Positions 1 to 6,924 of a stretch of DNA of 64,000 nucleotides are shown in pieces. Where the stretch lies: positions 186,001-250,000 of the forward strand of contig NZ_BOOC01000003.1 in assembly GCF_016863035.1 (NCBI RefSeq), in the 5' to 3' direction. The stretch's first letter is position 1, and each line of letters opens with the position of its first letter. Source of the DNA: Microbispora corallina. GTDB lineage: Bacteria > Actinomycetota > Actinomycetes > Streptosporangiales > Streptosporangiaceae. Both the position numbers and the translations under genes were made by a program. The notes under the pieces were generated by a model, which ran no database searches, was not told the origin of the DNA, and saw only the letters and a program-made list of their open reading frames with translations.

Positions 1-810
1 AGGCTGCCGCGCGATCCGCGCCTGTGGGGGCACTTCGCCGTCGCGTCGATCGTGCTGACCACCGTCCCGTTCACGCTCTTCGGGTACGGCGAGCAGCACG
101 TCTCCTCGGTGCTGGCCGCCATCTGGAACGCCACGACGCCGCTGTGCACACTGCTGTTCGCGCTGCTGCTGCGCAGCGAACGGGCGACGGCGGGGCGGGT
201 GACCGGGCTCGGGCTGGGCTTCGCCGGGGTGATGGTGGTCCTCGGCGTGTGGGAGCCGATCTCGGGCGGCGCCATGATCGGCAGCCTGGCCTGCTTCTGC
301 GCCGCCGCCTGCTACGGCATCGGCGGGGCGTACATGGGGCGGTTCATCACCCCGAGGGGGGAGGAGCCGATCGTGCTGGCGACGGCCCAGTTGCTGGCCG
401 GCACCGCCGAGCTCGCCGTGCTGACGCCGCTGGCGGGCGTGGCCCTGGTCGATCCGCACGTGCCGGCGGGCGTGTGGGGGAGCCTGGTGGCGCTCGGCGC
501 GTTCGGCACCGGCATCGCCTACCTGCTCCTGTACCGGGTGCAGCGGATGGCGGGCGTCACGACCACCTCGACCGTGACCTATCTGATCCCGGTGTTCGCC
601 GCGGCGTCCGGGGTGGTCGTCCTGCACGAGGGGCTCACCTGGAACCAGCCCGTCGGCGCGCTCGTCGTGCTCGCGGGCATCGCCGTGATCCAGGGACTCG
701 TGCCCCTGCGCCGCGCCCCGAGACCGGCCCAGCATCCTGTGGCCCAGCATCCTGTGGCCCCGTCCTCCGTCGCCTCGCCCGCGGCGGGGGAGGCCGAGGC
801 CTCCGCCTGA
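1..810 (+). CDS. EamA/DMT-family membrane transporter (5' partial)
   Basis: The reading frame is open from the first base, so the true start lies upstream of the window. What remains is about 269 codons of alternating hydrophobic helices typical of a ten-helix drug/metabolite (EamA) exporter. The second EamA half is clear, with the conserved end in which helices about residues 160-235 carry LIPVFAAASGVVVLHE followed by a final valine/alanine-rich helix. Such proteins export amino acids or other small metabolites across the cytoplasmic membrane; the substrate cannot be told from sequence. The C-terminal tail is hydrophilic and carries a short duplicated AQHPV segment. The gene converges on the secreted repeat-protein gene, with a hairpin between the two stop codons. 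Confidence 0.85.
   Translation, partial: RLPRDPRLWGHFAVASIVLTTVPFTLFGYGEQHVSSVLAAIWNATTPLCTLLFALLLRSERATAGRVTGLGLGFAGVMVVLGVWEPISGGAMIGSLACFCAAACYGIGGAYMGRFITPRGEEPIVLATAQLLAGTAELAVLTPLAGVALVDPHVPAGVWGSLVALGAFGTGIAYLLLYRVQRMAGVTTTSTVTYLIPVFAAASGVVVLHEGLTWNQPVGALVVLAGIAVIQGLVPLRRAPRPAQHPVAQHPVAPSSVASPAAGEAEASA
726..755 (+). repeat. 15-bp perfect tandem duplication in EamA tail
   Basis: The unit ggcccagcatcctgt occurs twice in tandem and keeps the reading frame, duplicating AQHPV in the cytoplasmic tail. It is most likely a recent slippage product without function. Confidence 0.8.
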
Positions 811-825
811 GCCGCTACACGGGGA

Positions 826-853
826 AGGGCACGGGCGGGACCGCCCGTGCCCT
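826..853. terminator. Hairpin between convergent genes
   Basis: A 13-base arm (826-838) is perfectly complementary to 841-853, with only two bases between, so about 11 pairs would form around a six-base loop. It sits between the ends of two convergent genes (810 and 881). It has no U tract, as is usual for actinomycete terminators, and could serve both strands. Confidence 0.7.
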
Positions 854-880
854 CCTGATCTGCCGATCAGCCCGTGCTCG

Positions 881-1963
881 TCAGTCGCAGTTCGACTGCT
901 CGCTCAGGCCGCTGGACTGGCTCTCGCCCAGCAGGGCGGGCCGGGTGAAGCTGACCGTGCGCGACTCGTTGACCAGCCGCGTGTAGCTGACCGGACGGCT
1001 CTCCGTCACGAAGCGGGTCTCCGTCACCGGACGGCTCTCGGTGACCATGTGGGTCTCCGTGACCGGACGGCTGAAGCTGACCTGCCGGGTGACCGGACGG
1101 GTCTCCGTGACCAGCCGGGTCTCCGTGACGGGCCGCATGTAGTTGACCTGCCGGGTGACCGGGCGGGTCTCGGTGACCAGCCGGGTCTCCGTGACCGGAC
1201 GGGTGAACGGCTCCATGCGCGTGACGGGACGCATCTCCGTCACCATGCGCGTGGACGTCACGGGACGGCTGAAGGTGACCTGCTCGGTCACCGGCCGGCT
1301 CTCCTGGACCATCCGGGTGTAGGAGATCGGACGGGTGTAGCTGACCTGCTCGGTCACCGGACGCGTCTCGGTGATCATCCGCGTGGACGTGACCGGGCGC
1401 TCGTAGTTGATCGTGCGCGTGTAGGTGATCGGGCGCTCGTAGTTGACCATGCGCGTGTACGTCACCGGGCGCTGGTAGTTGATCGTGCGCGTGTAGGTGA
1501 TCGGCCGGCTGTACTCCTCGGAGCTCAGCGAGGCGGGCCGGCCGTACTCCTCCGAGCCGCTCCACCCGGACCGGCCGTACGACGAGCCGCTGAACGACTC
1601 GGGCTGGTACGACTCGGACCGGCCGTATGACGAGCCGCTGAACGACTCGGGCTGGTACGACTCGTGCCGGAGGCCGGACTCGCCGAGGGACGATTCGCCG
1701 AGAGACGACTCGCCGATGGACGCGCTCTCCTGGGCGTTGATGCTCTCTCGCCCGTACCGACTCTCTCCGAGGTGGCTGGAGTAACCGGTGTCGCCGCTCT
1801 CCTCCGATTCGTCGCCGTAGGCGGCGGGGACCATGGCGCGTGGCGACTGGACCGCCGCCGCCAGGCCGGTCGGGTGAACGGTCGTGGCCGAGGCCACGGC
1901 CGGCCAGAGGACGGCGCCGAGGACTGCCGGACCCAGCAGTAATGAGAATCGATTGCCGTGCAT
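881..1963 (-). CDS. Secreted YTV-like RPVT-repeat protein
   Basis: The 360-residue product has a clear signal peptide: MHGNRF, a hydrophobic core to about residue 20, and an ASA cleavage site near residue 26. Residues 50-150 are low-complexity Ser/Glu/Gly, with several LGES motifs and a perfect 16-residue tandem (101-116 and 117-132). Residues 153-342 are about sixteen units starting RP[VI][TS], mostly 12 residues long with 10-residue units interspersed, of the form RPVTETRLVTET. This alternating Thr/Arg/hydrophobic pattern resembles the YTV repeat (Pfam YTV) best known from planctomycete proteins and suggests stacked beta strands exposed outside the cell. The start is well placed, with ggagaggag about seven bases upstream of the ATG. 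Function is unknown; a cell-surface or matrix protein is my inference. Confidence 0.8.
   Translation of the reverse strand: MHGNRFSLLLGPAVLGAVLWPAVASATTVHPTGLAAAVQSPRAMVPAAYGDESEESGDTGYSSHLGESRYGRESINAQESASIGESSLGESSLGESGLRHESYQPESFSGSSYGRSESYQPESFSGSSYGRSGWSGSEEYGRPASLSSEEYSRPITYTRTINYQRPVTYTRMVNYERPITYTRTINYERPVTSTRMITETRPVTEQVSYTRPISYTRMVQESRPVTEQVTFSRPVTSTRMVTEMRPVTRMEPFTRPVTETRLVTETRPVTRQVNYMRPVTETRLVTETRPVTRQVSFSRPVTETHMVTESRPVTETRFVTESRPVSYTRLVNESRTVSFTRPALLGESQSSGLSEQSNCD
938..1507 (-). repeat. Coding array of about 16 RPVT units (12/10 residues)
   Basis: This is the DNA of residues 153-342 of the secreted protein. Units run 12, 12, 12, 12, 10, 12, 10, 12, 10, 12, 10, 12, 10, 12, 12, 12 residues. 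The regular alternation of long (RPVTETRLVTET) and short (RPVTRQVNYM) units in the middle suggests amplification of a 22-residue pair. The sequence is coding throughout and units differ at third positions. Confidence 0.85.
1568..1663 (-). repeat. Two 48-bp tandem coding repeats
   Basis: Residues 101-116 and 117-132 of the secreted repeat protein are identical (ESYQPESFSGSSYGRS) and the DNA copies are nearly identical, which suggests a recent duplication. Confidence 0.85.
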
Positions 1964-2350
1964 AGAGATACTCCTCTCCGATCAGACCGCATCGGGCGAT
2001 CGGGTCGTACCTCAATCGTTGGCAGCCGCTCCGGAGCCCGTCCAGGCAAATTGACCCCTTGTGGGGCGGTCCCGGCGTGAGTCCGTGTCATCGGATGGGC
2101 CTCGGCATGCCCGGGGCAGGGCCGGACGAGATCCCCTTTGCCGCCCGATGCCAAGCACGATGCCGATGAGGCCGGTGATGGCCTTTTTGCCCGTTGTGCC
2201 GTGTGATTTTGCCGGTGCGCACTTGCGCATGACCGGCCGCGAAACGCACCCTGCGCCTCGCCGGGACCGGCCCTCGTGGTGTGGCTCCTGCCAGGGGTGG
2301 CCGGAGCCCGCGAAGCGCCGCGCGGGCAGGGGAATACGGCCCCCGAACGG
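1964..2350. other. Intergenic region, 387 bp
   Basis: This lies between the start of the secreted repeat protein and the end of the DoxX gene. Both flanking genes read leftward, so it must hold the promoter of the repeat protein and any terminator of the DoxX gene. The strong ribosome site (ggagaggag, 1971-1979 on the minus strand) is at its left end. The part around 2170-2235 is less GC-rich and has a short ggcc/ggcc stem followed by five T on the plus strand, too weak to call a terminator. I see no convincing small gene. Confidence 0.5.
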
Positions 2351-3139
2351 TCAGTCGGTCTTCGCGCCGGGCCGGCGGCCGGCGACCAGCGTGTCACCCG
2401 GCTGTCCGGTGCCGGGAGGCGCCTCACTGCGGCTCTCGGTCGTCTCGCCGTCCCCCCTCTTCGTACGGCGGGGGCGGGGGGCGCTCTTCGCGGCGGCCGC
2501 CTCGGTCTCGGCGGGCTTCCTGCCCGCGGCGGGGGGCGTCGCCGCCGGGAACGTCACCGGTCCCGAGGGGGACTCCTTCCGGGGAGCGGCGGCGGGCGCG
2601 GGAGAGGGCGGGCCGGCAGCGGGGGGCGCGGGGGAGGCGGAGGCGGCGGGCCGCGTCTCGTCCGGCTCCCGCAGGGCGGCGATCACCGCGTCGGCCTCGG
2701 CCTCGGCCGCGAAGTCGTCGGCCGCCTCGGCCTCGCGCCGCTTGATGACGACCATGTGGTCGACGGAGATCCGGCCGCCCCCGCCGACGGCCAGCAGGAC
2801 CGACGCCGCCCCGAGCGCCACGATCAGCTCGATGTCCCCGCCGGTGAGCGGCAGGCCGGTGTCGCCGGCTGTGAGCACGAACACGGCGACGGCCTCGGCG
2901 AACAGCAGCAGCCCGACCGCGGGGACGGCGAGGCCCGCGATCAGCAGGGTGCCGCCGACCAGCTCGACCAGCATGGTGGCGGCGGCCCAGAACCCGGGCA
3001 CTGGGGCGTGCAGCTCCGTGAACTGGGCGGCGGTCGCGGTCAGGCCGGCCTCGAGCTTGTGCCAGCCGTTGGCGAAGAAGATCCCGCCGACGCCCATGCG
3101 GGCGGCCAGCGAGGCGAGGTCGTGGAAGGTTTTCTTCAC
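2351..3139 (-). CDS. DoxX-family membrane protein with charged C-terminal tail
   Basis: Residues 1-140 form a DoxX-type four-helix membrane domain, beginning LARMGVGGIFFANGWHKLE and including a VELVGGTLLIAG helix. The rest, residues 150-262, is a hydrophilic Ala/Pro/Glu/Lys-rich extension not found in minimal DoxX proteins. DoxX proteins are often linked to oxidative-stress or thiol handling at the membrane, but their reaction is not settled. The gene begins with GTG at 3139 and has only a weak ribosome site. The tail is presumably cytoplasmic and of unknown function. The neighbouring exporter gene reads the same way about 75 bp upstream and may be cotranscribed. Confidence 0.85.
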   Translation of the reverse strand: MKKTFHDLASLAARMGVGGIFFANGWHKLEAGLTATAAQFTELHAPVPGFWAAATMLVELVGGTLLIAGLAVPAVGLLLFAEAVAVFVLTAGDTGLPLTGGDIELIVALGAASVLLAVGGGGRISVDHMVVIKRREAEAADDFAAEAEADAVIAALREPDETRPAASASPAPPAAGPPSPAPAAAPRKESPSGPVTFPAATPPAAGRKPAETEAAAAKSAPRPRRTKRGDGETTESRSEAPPGTGQPGDTLVAGRRPGAKTD

Positions 3140-3215
3140 GGCTACTCATTCTGGGGAACGGGGGGTGGCTTGCCCAGACAATCTCCCCATAACCGCCGCC
3201 CTCATGCACGTCCGG

Positions 3216-4805
3216 TCAGACCGGGACGCGCTCGGGCTCCTCGGCGGCCGGGGGCGGTGCGGGACGGGGGATCAGCACGGCCACCGCGACCGCCGTCACG
3301 GCGAGCAGGGCCAGGCTGACGAGGACGGTGGAGTGCAGCGCGGTGACGAACGCGGCGCGGGCGGCGTCCATGAGCTCCGCGCCCGGGGCGCCGCCGGTGC
3401 GCCGCGCGGCGTGCGCCGCCGCCGCGAGCGACTCCCTGGCCTCGCCCATGAGCGGGCCGGGGACGCCGGGGACCGTGCCCAGCGCCGGCGCGTACACCAT
3501 CGTGGTGATCGTCCCGAGGACGGCGATGCCGAGCCCGGCGCCGAGCTCGTAGGCCGTCTCCTCGATCGCGGCGGCGCCTCCGGCCCGCGACTCGGACACC
3601 GAGGCCATGATCGTGTCGGACGCCGCCAGCAGGGCGACCTCGACCCCGAAGCCGATGCCGGCGAAGCACACGGTCAGCATCGTCTCGTGGGGCTCGGCAC
3701 CCCAGGTCAGCACGGGGGCGAGGGACAGCGCGGTGAGCGCGAGCCCGCCGCTGACGGTCGCCCGCAGCCCGGCCCGCTGCAGCACGTGGGCGGCGGCCAG
3801 GCCGCCCGCGATCGCGGCGAGCATGAGCGGCAGCATCCGGACGGCGGCCTCCAGCGGCGACAGGCCGAGCACGAGCTGGAGATACTGCGCCAGCATCAGC
3901 TCCAGCCCGACCAGCGCGAAGATCGACAGCAGCACGCAGCCGACGCCGGTGGCGAACCCCCGCTGCCGGAACAGCCCGAGGTCGAGCAGCGGGAAGGCCA
4001 GCCGGCGCTGGCGGCGGACGAACCAGACGAGCAGCCCGGCGCCCGCCAGGAACACGACCCCGGAGACGCCGCGGCCCATCGCGTGGCCGTAGCCCGCCTC
4101 CTTGAGCCCGAACGCCACGGCCAGGATGCCGAGGGTCGACAGCGCGGCGCTGAGCGCGTCCCAGCGCTGCCCGGTCCGGCGCGGCGACGCCGGCAGGATC
4201 CGTACGGCGACGGGCAGGACGACGGCCAGCACGGGCACGTTGATGAGGAAGACTGCCCCCCACCACAGATGCTCCACCAGGACGCCGCCTATTAGGGGCC
4301 CCACGGCCGCCCCGGCGGCGGCCACGGCGCTCCACACGCCGAGGGCGATCGCCCGTTCGCGCCGGTCGGTGAAGACCTGCCGGATGATCGACAGGGTGGC
4401 CGGCATGATCATCGCTCCGCCGACGCCGAGCACGGCCCGCGAGACGATGAGCGCCCCGGCCGACCCGGCGAACGCGGCCGACAGCGAGGCGACCCCGAAC
4501 ACGACGTACCCCGCGAGCACGAACGGCCGCCTGCCGAACCGGTCGCCGAGCGTCCCGAACGTGACCAGCAGCGGCGCGACGACCAGCGAGTAGACATCGA
4601 TGATCCACAACAGCTGGACGGCCGACGGCTCCAGCGCGGCCGTCAGCGCGGGCACCGCGATGTGCAGGACGGTGGCGTCGACGGCGATCAGGAGCAGGCT
4701 GAAGCAGAGCAGCGCGAGGACCGACCACCGGCTCGCCCGGTGTTCGCGCACGACGCCTCCAACACGGACGGCGCCGGACTCGGCCTCGACCCCAACGGTG
4801 ATCAT
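3216..4805 (-). CDS. DHA2-type MFS multidrug exporter
   Basis: The 529-residue product has fourteen predicted helices and the signatures of the 14-TM drug:proton antiporter family. These are VDATVLHIAVPAL in helix 1, the loop motif GTLGDRFGRR between helices 2 and 3, and an alternating-access motif C region near GVWSAVAAAGAAVGPLIGG. Such proteins expel hydrophobic antibiotics or toxic metabolites using the proton gradient. I take ATG 4805 as start because gaggggcct precedes it and the first helix follows at normal distance; the frame extends upstream to 4898, but that part lacks family features. The divergent 4806-5016 region contains a palindrome and AT-rich boxes that may control it. Confidence 0.87.
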   Translation of the reverse strand: MITVGVEAESGAVRVGGVVREHRASRWSVLALLCFSLLLIAVDATVLHIAVPALTAALEPSAVQLLWIIDVYSLVVAPLLVTFGTLGDRFGRRPFVLAGYVVFGVASLSAAFAGSAGALIVSRAVLGVGGAMIMPATLSIIRQVFTDRRERAIALGVWSAVAAAGAAVGPLIGGVLVEHLWWGAVFLINVPVLAVVLPVAVRILPASPRRTGQRWDALSAALSTLGILAVAFGLKEAGYGHAMGRGVSGVVFLAGAGLLVWFVRRQRRLAFPLLDLGLFRQRGFATGVGCVLLSIFALVGLELMLAQYLQLVLGLSPLEAAVRMLPLMLAAIAGGLAAAHVLQRAGLRATVSGGLALTALSLAPVLTWGAEPHETMLTVCFAGIGFGVEVALLAASDTIMASVSESRAGGAAAIEETAYELGAGLGIAVLGTITTMVYAPALGTVPGVPGPLMGEARESLAAAAHAARRTGGAPGAELMDAARAAFVTALHSTVLVSLALLAVTAVAVAVLIPRPAPPPAAEEPERVPV

Positions 4806-4947
4806 AGGCCCCTCAGGGCCTCCGGGGCGGCTGGAACATGCGTGGCAGCTTAGGCCATCGGAAGCGGATCTCTCAGCCCTTCGGGTGAGGTCCGGCACAT
4901 ATCGCCAGAACGGCGGAGCAAGGCAGGATCAATGCCTACGAGCCCGC

Positions 4948-4959
4948 CTCTCTAGAGAG
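4948..4959. promoter_or_regulatory. 12-bp palindrome in divergent promoter region
   Basis: ctctctagagag is a perfect inverted repeat, followed at once by an unusually AT-rich tataggtatatat stretch (4961-4973). It sits between the exporter (minus, start 4805) and the TPR protein (plus, start 5017). Operators of this shape are typical of TetR or MarR regulators of efflux pumps, but no such regulator gene is adjacent, so the role is inferred. Confidence 0.4.
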
Positions 4960-5016
4960 CTATAGGTATATATCCCGCGGCTAGGCAATCCGGGACCCGC
5001 AGCGGATCATGCGGGG

Positions 5017-6867
5017 GTGGGGAGCGACATCGAGGGATGGGATGCGTCCCCGGTGCCGCCCCCGCTCGACCGCGCCGATCCCCGGGCCTGGTGCGCGGTC
5101 GCCGTGGCGAGGCTGTCCCGGGGCCAGCAGGAGGCGGCGCTCGACGCCGCCCGCCAGGCGGTCGGCCGCGATCCGCAGGGCGAATGGGGGCATCGCCTGG
5201 CGAGCCTCGCCCTCGAGCGGCTCGGGCGGGACGCCGAGGCCGTGGCGTCCGCACGCGAGGCCGTGCGGCTCGCCCCCGGCTCGTGGGCGGCCCGGCTGCG
5301 GCTGGGCGCCGCGCTGCGGCGGGCGCCCGGCGGATGGCGCGAGGCGTGGGCGGAGGCCCACCGGGCCGTGCGGTTCGCCCCCGATGAGCCCGATCCCCAC
5401 GTTCTCGTCGGCGACCTCGCCCTGCTCAGGGCGGACCACGAGCGGGCGGCCGCCGCGTACCGGACGGCCCTGCGGCGGCGGCCCGACCACCCGGCCGCGC
5501 AGGTCGGCCTCGGCCTCGCCCTGCTGCGCTGGGAGAGGGCGCGGGCCTATCACGACCCGGCATGGGAGGCCGACCCGCGGGAGACCGGCCGCACCCGGCA
5601 CGCCCTCCGGGTCTGGTCGCGGCAGGTGCGCCTGCTGCTCGCGGCGGCGCTGGCGGCGGCCTCGGTCGCGGCGCTCGGCGCCGGCCTCCAGCGGGAGGCG
5701 CAGATCGGCGGGGCGCTCGTGCTCGCCGGCGTCGTGGCGATCACGGTCCGGCAGGCCGGCCGCGTCGCGAGCTGGTCGTACGTGCCGGCCATGCTCGGGC
5801 GGGACCTGTGGCTCAGCATGTCGGTCGCGCTCGGGTTCGTCGCCGCCGCCGCGTACGTCGTGGGGATCGCCACACTGCCGGCCGCGAGGCCCGCCTCGTT
5901 CGCGGTCGCGGCCGAGGGCGCCTGGGCCGGCGCCGCGGGCCTCGTGCTGCTCAACGCCGCCGTCGCCGCCCCCGTCAGGCTGCTGGGGGAGGCGTGGCGG
6001 GGCCGGCCGGTCCTCGCGCTCGCGCTGTTCGCCGCGGCGCTGCCGGACCGGGCCGCCCGGCGCGACGTCAACGTGGGCCTGTGGGTGGTCGCGGGCCGCG
6101 CCTGGTGGGCGGCCGCGGCGGCCGCCGCCCTCCCCGTGCTCACCGGCCGGGCCGGAACGGCCCTGGCCGCGCTCGCGGTCGTGGCGGCGGTCCTCCGGGC
6201 CAGGGCGGGGGTGGTGCGGCGGGCGGCGCTCCCGCTGCGGCCCGTCCTGCGCGCCGACCGGTGGCTGACGGTCGCGGCGGCCGCGCTCGCCGCCGCCCTC
6301 GCCTGCCTCGCGGCCGCGGGGGTGGTCGCCGAGGCCTCCGGGGGCGGGTGGGGAGCCGGTCCGCAGGCGGACGCCGTGGAGGCGGGGCTCGGCGCCGCGT
6401 GGGCGGCGCTGGGAGTCGTGGCGGTGGCGTTCGCGGCCCGGGCCGGCCGCGCGTGGTGGAGAGGCGGGCCGGGCCCGTGGCGCGGCTCCCTCGTGCCCTC
6501 GGAGTCGCGGGGGACCCGGATCCCCGGCGACGCCACCCCCTCGACCGGCCTGAGCGACGAGGTCAGGCACGCCGCCACGTACTCGCGCAGCGTGGTGCTC
6601 GCCTACAACGAGCCCGAGGGGCCGCGGGCGCTGGCCGTCAGCGCGGTGACGTCGGTCAGCGCGTCCGGGGAGTTCCGGCTGATCGCGGGCGACGAGGCGT
6701 GGGACGCCGTCGAGCGCGATCCCCGGGTGGTCCTTTTCGTCGGCGACCCGCGTTTCTGGGCCGAGGTCCGGGGCGTCGCCGTTCCGGACAACGATGTTTT
6801 GCGTGTTACTCCCCGGCAAGTTCTCATGCGTGAGTATCCCGGCCGCCACCAGGCCCGCACGAGGTAG
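5017..6867 (+). CDS. TPR-multi-helix membrane protein with PNPOx-like C-terminal domain
   Basis: The 616-residue protein has three parts. Residues about 20-185 are tetratricopeptide-like helical pairs (AVAVARLSRGQQEAALDAAR, AEAHRAVRFAPDEPDPHVL). Residues about 205-475 hold some eight or nine alanine-rich transmembrane helices. Residues about 520-610 read like a pyridoxamine-phosphate-oxidase-type split barrel, with a VVLAYNEPEGPRALAVS strand pair, AWDAVERDPRVVLFVGD, and an ending in AEVRGVAVPDNDVLRVTP. I assign the last domain by pattern only; if correct it could bind FMN, F420 or haem on the cytoplasmic side. GTG 5017 is the best start and the ribosome site is poor. The AAA+ gene follows 57 bp downstream on the same strand, so the two are probably one transcript. 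Confidence 0.65.
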   Translation: MGSDIEGWDASPVPPPLDRADPRAWCAVAVARLSRGQQEAALDAARQAVGRDPQGEWGHRLASLALERLGRDAEAVASAREAVRLAPGSWAARLRLGAALRRAPGGWREAWAEAHRAVRFAPDEPDPHVLVGDLALLRADHERAAAAYRTALRRRPDHPAAQVGLGLALLRWERARAYHDPAWEADPRETGRTRHALRVWSRQVRLLLAAALAAASVAALGAGLQREAQIGGALVLAGVVAITVRQAGRVASWSYVPAMLGRDLWLSMSVALGFVAAAAYVVGIATLPAARPASFAVAAEGAWAGAAGLVLLNAAVAAPVRLLGEAWRGRPVLALALFAAALPDRAARRDVNVGLWVVAGRAWWAAAAAAALPVLTGRAGTALAALAVVAAVLRARAGVVRRAALPLRPVLRADRWLTVAAAALAAALACLAAAGVVAEASGGGWGAGPQADAVEAGLGAAWAALGVVAVAFAARAGRAWWRGGPGPWRGSLVPSESRGTRIPGDATPSTGLSDEVRHAATYSRSVVLAYNEPEGPRALAVSAVTSVSASGEFRLIAGDEAWDAVERDPRVVLFVGDPRFWAEVRGVAVPDNDVLRVTPRQVLMREYPGRHQARTR

Positions 6868-6924
6868 GTCCACCCATTCCGCCTTTCCGTGCGGTATAAC
6901 CGGGGGCGAAGCGGGGAGGCGTCG

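Noticed and set aside
938-1507. Possible CRISPR array from regularly spaced repeats
   Set aside because: The repeats are 36 and 30 bp coding units inside one open reading frame with a signal peptide, contiguous and without unique spacers.
2168-2190. Rho-independent terminator at ggcc-ggtgat-ggcc followed by T5
   Set aside because: A four-pair stem is too weak, and both flanking genes read on the other strand.
2061-4295. A 744-residue plus-strand frame across the DoxX and exporter genes
   Set aside because: It spans an intergenic region and two well supported minus-strand membrane proteins, and has no recognisable domain.
4981-6873. A 630-residue minus-strand open frame opposite the TPR-membrane gene
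   Set aside because: It is Arg/Gly/Pro-rich without any family motif and lacks a ribosome site. The plus-strand frame has clear TPR and membrane domains and the expected GC-rich third positions.
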